Virus record (IMG/VR): IMGVR_UViG_3300008448_000147
Span: 1 to 48,239 of that record
Direction: 5' to 3' (one strand)
Length of the DNA: 48,239 bases
DNA from: a virus
The position numbers were made by a program, and so were the translations under genes. Under the pieces are notes generated by a model. The model saw only the letters and a program-made list of their open reading frames with translations, was not told the DNA's origin and searched no databases. Numbering within the stretch: position 1 is the stretch's first letter; each line of letters begins with the position of its first letter. This document shows, one piece after another, positions 7,794 to 16,667 of the stretch.

Positions 7794-9002
7794 TTAGATA
7801 TCAAGTTTAACTTTAAACGTATATTCTCTATCAGAATTTTTCTTTATTGGTGTAGCAAATTTTACAACGCCTAATAATTTTTTATTCTCATCAAATATAG
7901 CCATTTTTGATATAAAAGATTGTCTAGTGTAAGATCCACTAACAGAAGAAAAAGGTGTTTTAACTGTATTTTTGTATAATATAGATTTATCTTCAATATA
8001 ACTATCAGAACTTGTAGTTATATATTTATCTAAACTCTCTATTCTTTGAACTGCAGTCTTATTTATACTTGTATTAAATTCATTTTTTTTGGCCGTTGCA
8101 AACATTGTTATATTTGAAATATAGTTAGTTCCCTTAAAATTTAGTCTATAACTAGAGCTTTGTATTAAAGAACCAGTTAAAAGCGATTTACCCCAGTGTA
8201 CCCATCTAGGAGAATCAAGAGATATTATTTCACCAGCACTTCTGGAAATATAGGAATATCTATCAACACAAGAAGAAGAAATATTCCAACTTCCACTTAA
8301 CAATATAAGACCCTCGTCATAAAGAACAACACCAGCAGAAGAACCACTAACAGTTTCATCCGTTCCAGAAGGAAATGTTTGTATCAATTCCCCGTTGTAT
8401 CTTAAATCCTCTAATCTTCCTACTAAATTACCAGTTATATAAAAATCTAAACTAACACTTCCTCTTTTTATTGTCGAAGAATAAAAAACAGATGGGATAT
8501 TTATAATTGTAACATCCTTGTTTTCATAATTTGAGTAATCATAAAATGGAGAAACTGATTCATACCAATTTAATGAATTTCTTAAGGAATTTAAATAAAA
8601 ACTAGAAGCTTTACCGGTTTTAGATGTTAGATCATTGTAATATAAATCATTGCTAGATGTAATACAAATTACATTTATTGAAGAGGTAAGAAGACCAGAA
8701 GAATTTTTTGTTGTAACCGTATTTACTCCGTATCTCTCTAAACTTGATAAATTCTTAGGAACAAGAGGAGAAACAGAATCATTAACGGGGCTAAATTCAT
8801 ATATTCTTCTATATGAACTAGCCCCACTTAAATTAAAATTTGTAGAAGCAACTAAGTTAGAATTATTAGAATTATTTGGATCTATTTGTGCTATATTTTG
8901 AATATAAACAGTACCAGAAGAATTAATAAATAATAAATTCTCTGGATATGCTTTTATTGTATTCCTTAATATTTCACCTGGTCCAAATTTTTTATAATTC
9001 AT
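7794..9002 (-). CDS. Tail/baseplate structural protein, paralogue pair member A
   Basis: A 402-residue Ser/Asn/Tyr-rich beta protein with no enzymatic motif. It is paralogous to the next upstream gene product. Shared blocks, in order, are TIKRGSVSLDFYITG, GVVLYDEGLILLSG, a KNEFN motif, and the final segment KLLGVVKFATPIKKN ending in FKVKLDI. The adjacent protein has KDEIKKGSFRMTLMLSSS, GLIFYQAGVVYL, NNEFN, and ELMAVAKLSQPLKK ending in LRVRLDY. Tandem duplication and heteromeric assembly in the baseplate or tail periphery is the likely explanation. It follows its paralogue by one base and precedes the gp15-like gene. Confidence 0.7.
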   Translation of the reverse strand: MNYKKFGPGEILRNTIKAYPENLLFINSSGTVYIQNIAQIDPNNSNNSNLVASTNFNLSGASSYRRIYEFSPVNDSVSPLVPKNLSSLERYGVNTVTTKNSSGLLTSSINVICITSSNDLYYNDLTSKTGKASSFYLNSLRNSLNWYESVSPFYDYSNYENKDVTIINIPSVFYSSTIKRGSVSLDFYITGNLVGRLEDLRYNGELIQTFPSGTDETVSGSSAGVVLYDEGLILLSGSWNISSSCVDRYSYISRSAGEIISLDSPRWVHWGKSLLTGSLIQSSSYRLNFKGTNYISNITMFATAKKNEFNTSINKTAVQRIESLDKYITTSSDSYIEDKSILYKNTVKTPFSSVSGSYTRQSFISKMAIFDENKKLLGVVKFATPIKKNSDREYTFKVKLDI

Positions 9003-9003
9003 A

Positions 9004-10155
9004 TTAATAATCCAATCTAACTCTCAATATCATAGATTGTTCTTCAGTCTTCTTCAAAGGTTGAGATAATTTTGCTACTGCCATAAGTTCATTTTCAGGA
9101 GAATATAATCCAACAGAAGTTATATAACTTACTGGAGGGTTACTTGCCACTCCTCCCTTCACCAAAATACTGCTTCCCGAGGTATAAGTTGGATTTGTGC
9201 TGTAATTAAATTCATTATTATTTATTCTTGCAAAATATATCGTTGAGTTTAACTCAGTTGTATTTTGAAACTGAATATTATGAATTCTTCTTCTGAGTGC
9301 TTGCGACATTTCATCTAAAGATCCTGTACCAGCTAATGTTTGAATGTTTGTATAACTTGTTCCATTTGCAACCATAGTAGTTGCAGTAGTTAATTGTCCA
9401 TTTGTGTTGCCTGACATATTCATGTTTGAAGTATTAGAAGTTAAATAAGCTGCAAAAATATCACTATTCAAGTAAACAACGCCTGCTTGATAAAATATCA
9501 AACCAACTTTAGGATCCAGCTGGCTATTATTATAGGCGACTCTTCCACCAGCAGCGGATTCAGATAGGAAAAGTATTCCATAATCACCGGCTGGTGAGTT
9601 CGTTAGATATCCAGGCGGATTAAATGCACCGCTGATATCAGTAATAGTACCAGTTAAGCTTTGTCTAGAGGCATCAGATGAACTTAACATAAGCGTCATT
9701 CTAAAGCTACCTTTTTTAATCTCATCTTTAACTAAGAGTCTAGAAAAGGTTAAAAAGTAACCATTGTGTGTTCTAGCAGCCCCAGATTCAGAAATGCCTT
9801 CTTCATCAAAATAATTGATAGAACCAGTTATATCGTATCCTACAAGTACTTTAGCCATCTGATTATATATACTTAATTTTTTAGATCTTTGATTCGTTGT
9901 AGAATAGCGGTTTAAAAAAGATCCACTAGAAATTCCGAATGTTATATCAAATAATTGATTTGCAGAGGAGCTTAAATAAGGATAATCATAGACAGTGGAA
10001 AACATTCCGTGGGAATAATATTGCACGTTTCCTTCGCCAGCACTAGAAGAATAAGTGCCGGATAATATTGTTCCGGTTAAAGGAATTTGTTCATATAGTA
10101 AGGTTCTACTATTTGCTATATCTTCCGGTGTTAGAGTTTTAAAAGTTGTCGCCAT
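9004..10155 (-). CDS. Tail/baseplate structural protein, paralogue pair member B
   Basis: A 383-residue Ser/Thr/Gly-rich structural protein related to the 402-residue product encoded immediately downstream. It contains the same ordered blocks (IKKGSFRMTLMLSSS, GLIFYQAGVVYLNSD, ARINNNEFNYSTNP, SVGLYSPENELMAVAKL) and the same C-terminal ending pattern (LRVRLDY). An AAGGA ribosome-binding site precedes the ATG. It contains no transmembrane or catalytic motif. From its place in the run of virion genes after the 310-residue protein, it probably forms part of the baseplate. Function beyond structure cannot be read. Confidence 0.7.
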   Translation of the reverse strand: MATTFKTLTPEDIANSRTLLYEQIPLTGTILSGTYSSSAGEGNVQYYSHGMFSTVYDYPYLSSSANQLFDITFGISSGSFLNRYSTTNQRSKKLSIYNQMAKVLVGYDITGSINYFDEEGISESGAARTHNGYFLTFSRLLVKDEIKKGSFRMTLMLSSSDASRQSLTGTITDISGAFNPPGYLTNSPAGDYGILFLSESAAGGRVAYNNSQLDPKVGLIFYQAGVVYLNSDIFAAYLTSNTSNMNMSGNTNGQLTTATTMVANGTSYTNIQTLAGTGSLDEMSQALRRRIHNIQFQNTTELNSTIYFARINNNEFNYSTNPTYTSGSSILVKGGVASNPPVSYITSVGLYSPENELMAVAKLSQPLKKTEEQSMILRVRLDY

Positions 10156-10171
10156 TTTTTAGTCCTTTAAA

Positions 10172-11104
10172 TTAGGTTGTATATTTAACAAAAGCAATAG
10201 GAATTACAACAGAATATCCGGTTGTAGCACCAGTGATTGTAACTTGTGAAGGAATATAACGTAAAGTACCAGTAGAAGGTGATCTTGTTCCTGTATATAA
10301 TCTTCCTAGCGAATCAAAAAAATATGTGCTAGCTTTTGTTGATGTGCTTGCTTCGATTCCAAAATGAAGCATAGTCCCTCTAGGTCCGTTTATAACTTCA
10401 CCAGTAGAAGAATTTGATGTATTTAAAAAGCTGTTTGGATTATCAGAAACCATTGAAGGATCAGTTCCAAGAGAAACAAAATAACTAGCAATATCATCAT
10501 CATCTATATAAGAAGGAGAAATTGCTTTATTGTTTGAATCAGTTATAGTTCCAAATCTATTATCAATTTCAATAATATATTGAGTTTCCTTAAGTTCAGG
10601 AGGCAAAACATTTACAGCGTTAGTATCTAATCCTTGATCTACTCTAATAATTGGACTCCCAGCTGTGGTAAATCCTCTAAGGACGCCAGTTAATCTAGCA
10701 CTTGCAAATGTTGTAGTAGTTGCGGTAAGATAAGTTTCAGTAGCTGAATCGACAGCCACTAAATAACCATTTACAATCATTTTATTTGTATAATCTCTAT
10801 TATTTTTATTATTTACTTTTACAGTTGGAAGATATAAAAGATTTTTTAAGTTAATAGAAACTAATTTGCTTTTCATAGAAGATGCATTATTTGTAAATGC
10901 TTCTAAAACAGGTGTTTGTAAAATTTGTAAATCAGTGTAAGCACTACCTGTATTAGAAACATATAATCCATAATCTATTTCATCGTCTGCTAAAGCAAAT
11001 TTTGAGATCTTAAAAGATCCATCTCCTCTAGCTAACTTCATTCTACCTGTGTCGGTAAGAACAGCATCTAAAATAATATCACCTGAATTGTTTAAAAAGC
11101 CCAT
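10172..11104 (-). CDS. Structural protein sharing an N-terminal module with the 297-residue protein
   Basis: A 310-residue protein. The N-terminus reads DAVLTDTGRMKLARGDGSF, then ISKFALADDEIDYGL, then ILQTPVLEAFT. The same spaced pattern (L-T-x-x-G-R-x-K, G-x-F, A-x-x-D-D-x-I-x-Y, T-P-x-L) occurs in the protein encoded at 15741-16634. The C-terminal half is Thr/Ser-rich and beta-like (TYFFDSLGRLYTGTRSP, GYSVVIPIAFVKY). GGGAG stands six bases before the ATG, after a 58-base gap with a hairpin. I read it as a baseplate or tail attachment protein; the module may be a docking domain. Confidence 0.7.
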   Translation of the reverse strand: MGFLNNSGDIILDAVLTDTGRMKLARGDGSFKISKFALADDEIDYGLYVSNTGSAYTDLQILQTPVLEAFTNNASSMKSKLVSINLKNLLYLPTVKVNNKNNRDYTNKMIVNGYLVAVDSATETYLTATTTTFASARLTGVLRGFTTAGSPIIRVDQGLDTNAVNVLPPELKETQYIIEIDNRFGTITDSNNKAISPSYIDDDDIASYFVSLGTDPSMVSDNPNSFLNTSNSSTGEVINGPRGTMLHFGIEASTSTKASTYFFDSLGRLYTGTRSPSTGTLRYIPSQVTITGATTGYSVVIPIAFVKYTT

Positions 11105-11116
11105 TTGTGTCTCCCT

Positions 11117-11130
11117 GAAATGTAATTAGT
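11117..11130 (-). repeat. Short repeated leader element, copy 1
   Basis: On the minus strand this reads ACTAATTACATTTC, directly upstream of the GGGAG and ATG of the 310-residue protein gene. A copy with 13 of 14 bases identical lies at 29667-29680, at nearly the same distance before another start. It may be a shared leader or promoter fragment, or chance in AT-rich DNA. Confidence 0.3.
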
Positions 11131-11145
11131 TTCATAGACTAATTA
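11123..11145 (-). other. Intergenic hairpin between two structural genes
   Basis: Perfect 8-base arms at 11123-11130 and 11138-11145 flank a 7-base loop. It lies in the 58-base gap after the 720-residue protein gene, one of the longest gaps in the tail module. All eight stem pairs but two are A-T, and no T-run follows on the minus strand, so a terminator role is doubtful. An mRNA processing or stability role is possible. Confidence 0.4.
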
Positions 11146-11162
11146 TATCTTATTTTTAAAAT

Positions 11163-13325
11163 TTACTTTTGCTTTAAAAGATTATTAATTCTTAATCTAT
11201 ACTTAACGTTGATATCTATCATTTTTCCTGATTGTTTTGAGATTAATCTAATTTTAAACTTAGGGTTTAACTGATATATACTTTGTAGACCAGGATATCT
11301 TTCAGAATCAATTTCTATACTTGCATTTTTATATGTATCTTCTAAGTCATCTGATATAGCCTTAAAAACTAATTGTTTCCAAGCTGGACTAAGTGATATT
11401 GTCTGTTTAAAACTCTTTGAACTCATCAAAAACTTATTCTCTTCTTTTATTCTATCTGGAAAGCTAAAAGTCTTTATTATTGGCGTAATAACCCCTTCTT
11501 CGTTTTTAATCTCAACCTCCATTATATTACTAGGGTTAGAAAAGAAACTTCCATTAAATGATCTAACCATATAATAGTATTTTTTATTATATTCAATTAT
11601 ATCATAAAATTCTCTACTAGGCAAATCCAAAGAGTTTATTTTAGCATTTTCATCTACAAAATTTGTAAATGTGACTGGTGCTTCTTTTTCAATTCTGTAA
11701 ATAAAATATTGTTTAAAGTCTTCGCTTAAAAAATTTGCATTTCCGTTTTCAAGATTATCCTCTGAATTTAATACTCTTCTTTCTTCCTGACCAGATAAAA
11801 ATATTGGTCTTTCTGAAGATCTTCTATTGCTTAAAAATACTTTTAAAAGATTTGGTTCTTTTTCATTAGAGTATATATTGATTTCTGGTATTGCTGGGAA
11901 GGTTCTTCTTTCAGACGCTATGGTTTTTTCTATAAATGGAATTTCTATAACAATTGGCTGTGAAAAACACTTTTCAGGATCTAAAACAAAATCTTGAAAT
12001 ACTGTTGGTTGAGTAGATTGCATAGAAAACACACAATTTATGCCTAAGCTAACGCCCACTAGAGATACTGAATATTCAAATTTTTCACTTGGTAAGACCT
12101 GGTTATCAATAAAGTTCATACCAGACCCAGCTTTATATGGAATAAAAAATATTTGTGAAGGAGAAGTAAAGTTATTATAGTATTTTTGAACTTTATAATA
12201 TAAAGGTATAAAATCAGTATCTTTCTTTTTTTTCAAAATATCAAATTTCTTTTCAGTACTCATATTAAATAAATCAAGAAACATTTCTTTGGTTGGAAAA
12301 AAATTATTTGAATAATTTTCTGTATTTATATAATTTGTTTCTTCTTCTTTAACTGATGTGTAGTCAAAATAAGAAATTGTATGATCTAAAAGTAGTGGTA
12401 GTGGATAAAACTTAACAACCTGTCTTTTGTTATTATAATAGTGTTCAAAATCATTTACTAGTTTATTTGAATTATAAAGATAATTTATAAAAGAAATTAT
12501 ATAAAGATCATGGTTAGGAATAATTCCTATTTTTGTTTCCGAAAAAAATAAGTAATTAACAGTGCTAGAATAATCCTCAGTGTCTTTTGATACTCCTTGA
12601 ATAGAAGGCATTCTTAAATTAACGTATTGTGGTAGATAACTAATGTGATTATTAGACTTATCTATATCGGTTATCTGTTGGTGAGCAAATAAATAAGTTC
12701 TATAGTTATCCCATGTTTCTGCGGTGGTAGGAGATAAGATTCCATTATAGTATTCTTCCACTTCTGGAGTTTTGCTGACATAATTTGTTTGAGTAACATC
12801 AGATTTTTTCTTTTTATCCAACAGATAGTAGTTTTTTATTTTTTTAAAATCTGTTATCTTTTCTGCTTCAACCTTATTAGAAAACTCTCTAAAAGAACCC
12901 TTTTTATAAAAAGCTCCTCTTTTGCTATCATAACTTTCTTGCGTTGACTCATTATAGTGCATGATACAATCATATGAGTAATTTGAATTTATTGAATTCT
13001 GAGGGGAATTATAAGAGAACTTGTGATAGTCAATACTAAATTTTTCTCTATAAACCGAATTTATTCTAGAAATATTATTTTTTTGTTTTTTTACATCAAA
13101 TCTAAAAATGATCTTTTTTTCTTTATTATCTATAATTTTTTTTATTCCATCAGATAAACTAATCTCTATTGGAGTAGATTCATTATCAAGATTATTGGCG
13201 TCTAAAAAATCGTTATCTATGTAGTCTCTAACGATACCCATAAAAATATTTTTAGTTTGTTTATCTGATTCGTTTTTTGACATTTCTCTAGAAACGAACA
13301 TTTGTTTTTTAATTGTATTTGACAC
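11163..13325 (-). CDS. Large tail/baseplate structural protein with Fn3-like segment
   Basis: A 720-residue Asn/Lys/Tyr/Ser-rich protein of unknown family. The first 90 residues are charged (KKQMFVSREMSKNESDKQ). The centre is Tyr- and Asn-rich. Residues about 540-605 look like a fibronectin type III-type strand pattern (FIYRIEKEAP, then YYYMVRSFNGSFFSNPSN, then IMEVEI). The C-terminus (about 660-720) is another beta segment ending in YRLRINNLLKQK. The start codon is GTG at 13325 with GAGG upstream. It follows the 805-residue gene by four bases. Its position between the 3250-residue giant and the gp15-like gene suggests a baseplate wedge or peripheral tail protein. Confidence 0.65.
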   Translation of the reverse strand: MSNTIKKQMFVSREMSKNESDKQTKNIFMGIVRDYIDNDFLDANNLDNESTPIEISLSDGIKKIIDNKEKKIIFRFDVKKQKNNISRINSVYREKFSIDYHKFSYNSPQNSINSNYSYDCIMHYNESTQESYDSKRGAFYKKGSFREFSNKVEAEKITDFKKIKNYYLLDKKKKSDVTQTNYVSKTPEVEEYYNGILSPTTAETWDNYRTYLFAHQQITDIDKSNNHISYLPQYVNLRMPSIQGVSKDTEDYSSTVNYLFFSETKIGIIPNHDLYIISFINYLYNSNKLVNDFEHYYNNKRQVVKFYPLPLLLDHTISYFDYTSVKEEETNYINTENYSNNFFPTKEMFLDLFNMSTEKKFDILKKKKDTDFIPLYYKVQKYYNNFTSPSQIFFIPYKAGSGMNFIDNQVLPSEKFEYSVSLVGVSLGINCVFSMQSTQPTVFQDFVLDPEKCFSQPIVIEIPFIEKTIASERRTFPAIPEINIYSNEKEPNLLKVFLSNRRSSERPIFLSGQEERRVLNSEDNLENGNANFLSEDFKQYFIYRIEKEAPVTFTNFVDENAKINSLDLPSREFYDIIEYNKKYYYMVRSFNGSFFSNPSNIMEVEIKNEEGVITPIIKTFSFPDRIKEENKFLMSSKSFKQTISLSPAWKQLVFKAISDDLEDTYKNASIEIDSERYPGLQSIYQLNPKFKIRLISKQSGKMIDINVKYRLRINNLLKQK

Positions 13326-13329
13326 CTTT

Positions 13330-15747
13330 TTACCTCACAACAATATTTTGATAACTTATTACTTTATATTGATTACTGATAGGAAGATTCGTAAATTCTT
13401 TTAAATTAGCACCTAAAATATCTGATGAAATTGGTATACATCTAATTAATATTTTTTTTCCAACCTTAAGGGAGTTTTTAATTTCTTGATTACTTATATC
13501 AAATATTTCCCATGTAAGTTTTTTCATTTTTTTAACACTAGAACCATCTAATACTTCATCTTCTGCATTTTTTAAATATTCTATCCTTACAATTCTTTGA
13601 GATAAAATTGAATAAAGTAAAAAACTATCTAAGTCTTTTACAATATTATTTTTTCTTGCATCTGTACTTGCAGCGATTTCATAGATAAACAATTTATTTT
13701 TTGACATTAATGCCATAATTGTATCTACATATTCCTCTTTTGTTTGATTTGTATTTTCTAAAGTTTCGTCTACTGAAACTTTAAATACCTGACTTAGTAT
13801 AGATTTAATCTGTTGCATATCAATACTGAGTAAAAATGTTCTGTAATCATTAAGAGTAGAAAATTTAAAATCCCCAGTGTCAATAAAAGACATTTCTGGA
13901 TAATTTTCTGCTAGCATTTTATATAAATATTGTGTTTCATCAAAACAGTTTTCGTTGATCCCTTTTTTTACGGCATTTTTAAAAATAGAACTTTTAAAAT
14001 TTTGATTGTTTTGCGAAAAAATATTGTTTAAAGCTGGAAAACTCTCCTTATATATTGCACTATTAATTTTAGAAATTAAAAATTTGGGAGATGAAAAACT
14101 TTTACCTTGGTTCTCATTGAGTCTATCAAAAAGATATCCTTCATCATTAAAGTAACTAAAACTAAAATCATTATCTATAGTTTGCTGTGTATCATTTAAG
14201 AGTCTATATTTATCTTGTAAGTGATCATTTTTTTGAAGTTCTAATATTTTAGAAGCTTTAAACAATAAATCTTTATAAAAATCTAAGAAAGCACCAATGG
14301 ATTCTAAATTACCATTTTCTGGTGATATCAAATTTAAAATTTCTGTTTCTTTCATCAGTAAATCATATTCAGAAATAGCGTTATATAGTTCTACGTATGT
14401 ATTTGCAGATTTTTTAGAGAGATCCCAAGCGGATCTTTTAGAATTCTGCAATAAAATAAATTCATCTGTAAAATAATCAGAAGAGAAATCATAATAGATA
14501 TTTCTTCCAAGACTATCTTTTTTACTACTCATGCTTTGACATAAACTATAATATTGTTTTAAATAAGCAAAATCAGAGTTACAACTTGTTATTAAATTGC
14601 TTAAAACAACTTTATAACCGTCTGAGATCAATATAGATAAATCATAGTTAAATTTTTTATTTACAATAAATGATGGACGAACTTCATATCCTTTTATAAG
14701 AGAATTAGAGTTAGAATTAGACAAAAAATTAAATTCATTTGTAGAATGCATATAGGAATTATTATCTTCTCCACGTATTTCTGTGTTTATTACATTGGAG
14801 AACCTTTTAATGGTTTCTATATTATTTTCTATAAATTTTGTTTTTAAAAATGGAAAAATAGAAGATCTATTCCTTAAGAAGTTTAATATGTCAATTGCAA
14901 AATGCACAATTAAACTACCACTGTCGTTACGAGAAGTATAAAAATTTGTAAAAGCACTTCCTAAATCTTTATTTTGTTTAAGAGGCTGCTTAATATTAAT
15001 TTGTCGTAATCTGTTCTCTGGTCTTAAAATATTTCTATATCTAACAAAAATTTCTTGTGATAAATTTTCTAATTTTATCTCTTTTTGATTTACAAAAGCA
15101 TAGGCATCGCCATTTTTTAGTGAATACTCAGAACACCATAACTCTTTTACGCTATCATTATTTATAAACCATCTAGAAATATTTTTATTTATTAATCCAT
15201 CTTTAAATATAATATGCTTATCTAAAATAAATTTTAGATTTGAAGAGGATTGTTTTATTTGTATCGAATAATCTTTAGAATATTGCTGATAATCAAAATA
15301 AACATATGCAATCATGCCTATGAATTTTTTTTGTTCTAGTTGGATTTCATATCTACAATCATACATTAATTTATATATCGTAGATTCATCATCTGAATAT
15401 TCTATAAATTGCTTTTCAAGTTCTTTACTATCAGAAGAGATATTTAGTATTGGGATTGTTTTTTTTTCAACTTGACCAGCTTCTATTAAACTAATATAGT
15501 TATTTTTATTAACAGAATTGAATAAATTTTCGTCATAAACTACTGCTAATTTTATACTACAATACTTATTCAAATTATTGTTATAAAACCAGCCATCCTC
15601 ACCAGAAGATTTTATAAAATCTCTGGTACATAATTTTGTGTTAATAATCAATTCATCATTTATTTTTGAAACACTGAAACTTTCAAAAAAAACATTAGGA
15701 AATCCACTATCCAATATTGATTGTATATTTATATTTGACACTAGCAA
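13330..15747 (-). CDS. Large tail/baseplate structural protein, unknown
   Basis: An 805-residue protein rich in Asn, Ser, Ile, Lys and Phe, with no family I can name. The N-terminal third is mixed beta (CSIKLAVVYDENLF, KKFIGMIAYVYFDYQQY). The middle and C-terminal parts are more helical (ISEYDLLMKETEILNLI, YVDTIMALMSKNKLFIYEI). The longest frame starts with TTG at 15747, very close to a GGAG. A GTG at 15741, overlapping the previous stop as TAGTG, is an equally good start and would remove two residues. It is flanked by structural genes on both sides and is probably a virion component. Confidence 0.65.
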   Translation of the reverse strand: MLVSNINIQSILDSGFPNVFFESFSVSKINDELIINTKLCTRDFIKSSGEDGWFYNNNLNKYCSIKLAVVYDENLFNSVNKNNYISLIEAGQVEKKTIPILNISSDSKELEKQFIEYSDDESTIYKLMYDCRYEIQLEQKKFIGMIAYVYFDYQQYSKDYSIQIKQSSSNLKFILDKHIIFKDGLINKNISRWFINNDSVKELWCSEYSLKNGDAYAFVNQKEIKLENLSQEIFVRYRNILRPENRLRQINIKQPLKQNKDLGSAFTNFYTSRNDSGSLIVHFAIDILNFLRNRSSIFPFLKTKFIENNIETIKRFSNVINTEIRGEDNNSYMHSTNEFNFLSNSNSNSLIKGYEVRPSFIVNKKFNYDLSILISDGYKVVLSNLITSCNSDFAYLKQYYSLCQSMSSKKDSLGRNIYYDFSSDYFTDEFILLQNSKRSAWDLSKKSANTYVELYNAISEYDLLMKETEILNLISPENGNLESIGAFLDFYKDLLFKASKILELQKNDHLQDKYRLLNDTQQTIDNDFSFSYFNDEGYLFDRLNENQGKSFSSPKFLISKINSAIYKESFPALNNIFSQNNQNFKSSIFKNAVKKGINENCFDETQYLYKMLAENYPEMSFIDTGDFKFSTLNDYRTFLLSIDMQQIKSILSQVFKVSVDETLENTNQTKEEYVDTIMALMSKNKLFIYEIAASTDARKNNIVKDLDSFLLYSILSQRIVRIEYLKNAEDEVLDGSSVKKMKKLTWEIFDISNQEIKNSLKVGKKILIRCIPISSDILGANLKEFTNLPISNQYKVISYQNIVVR

Positions 15748-16634
15748 TCATCTCCAGAAGGTACAATTTTAGAAGATCCATAGATATAAATTCTATCAGG
15801 TTCTTCCAAACTTTCTTGTTCAATATCAAATTGTACATCAAAATAAGAACTAACTAATTTTATTTTTTCTTCAGACCAATCCTCAGCTTCTGCGTCTGGA
15901 TCGGAAATATCTATATCATATGTAGAACCTGCACCACCTAGCATATCATCTACAACTTTTAATAATCTTGGATTATTTGTATCTTCAAAAGACAACAACT
16001 CTCCCTTATCATTTTCTATTTTATAGATTTCTATATCAAAATTTTTATTGAAAAAATCAGTATTTTCTTCAAATATGTTGATAAAGATACTGTCAGCTTT
16101 CATTTTTATATAAGTATTGTCTAAATTTGGTTCAAATATTAATATTTCATTTTGTAAAATTTCTTTATTAGAAAATTCGCTATCTATTGTAATGTCTACA
16201 TATGATTCTTTTAAATTTATTTGAGTTATTTTATCAGAAGAAAATTTATCATATTCATAACTACTTGTTAAAACTACCGATTCTAGTTGAACATTTTTAA
16301 ATGATATATTAAAAGAAGCTACTTCTTGACCAACATCCTCTGAACTGACTAATGGCACTCCTAAATATCTAGAATAATCTAATTGCTCTTGAAGCATATT
16401 TGTAGATGCACTTGTAAATCTTGGAATTGGCTTTAAATACGGTGTTTCTGTCAATATTCTTGTTTGTGTATTATTTTGTGTTTCTGTGAATCCTATTTTT
16501 TCCGAATCATAGATTATATCATCGTCATAAAATGCATAATAATAAGGGTTAAATAGTCCATTAAAATATTTCTGTCTACCATATGGAGTTAACTCAACAG
16601 ACATTACCTCCTCTTTACTGTTGAAAAAAGACAT
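15741..16634 (-). CDS. Structural protein sharing an N-terminal module with the 310-residue protein
   Basis: A 297-residue acidic protein. Residues 14-41 (ELTPYGRQKYFNGLF, then YAFYDDDIIY) reproduce the spaced pattern found at the start of the 310-residue protein. Both go on to a T-P-x-L segment and an F-T-S/N-x-x-S patch. The remainder is beta-like with strongly acidic stretches (DISDPDAEAEDWSEEK). AAGGA lies seven bases before the ATG. It follows the 3250-residue giant after 33 bases, the only visible gap in that part of the operon. A baseplate role is inferred. Confidence 0.7.
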   Translation of the reverse strand: MSFFNSKEEVMSVELTPYGRQKYFNGLFNPYYYAFYDDDIIYDSEKIGFTETQNNTQTRILTETPYLKPIPRFTSASTNMLQEQLDYSRYLGVPLVSSEDVGQEVASFNISFKNVQLESVVLTSSYEYDKFSSDKITQINLKESYVDITIDSEFSNKEILQNEILIFEPNLDNTYIKMKADSIFINIFEENTDFFNKNFDIEIYKIENDKGELLSFEDTNNPRLLKVVDDMLGGAGSTYDIDISDPDAEAEDWSEEKIKLVSSYFDVQFDIEQESLEEPDRIYIYGSSKIVPSGDDC

Positions 16635-16667
16635 TTTATTTTCCTTTTACATAAATATAATCAATAT

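Noticed and set aside
11163-13325. Frame breaks or inteins in the large structural genes (also 16668-26420 and 30079-36759)
   Set aside because: The frames are continuous and no Hint-domain splice motifs (N-terminal Cys block or C-terminal His-Asn) are apparent.
15159-15166. T4-like late promoter TATAAATA on the minus strand (also 19088-19095 and 46312-46319)
   Set aside because: All three lie inside coding regions of AT-rich genes, where this octamer is expected by chance; none sits before a gene start in a gap.
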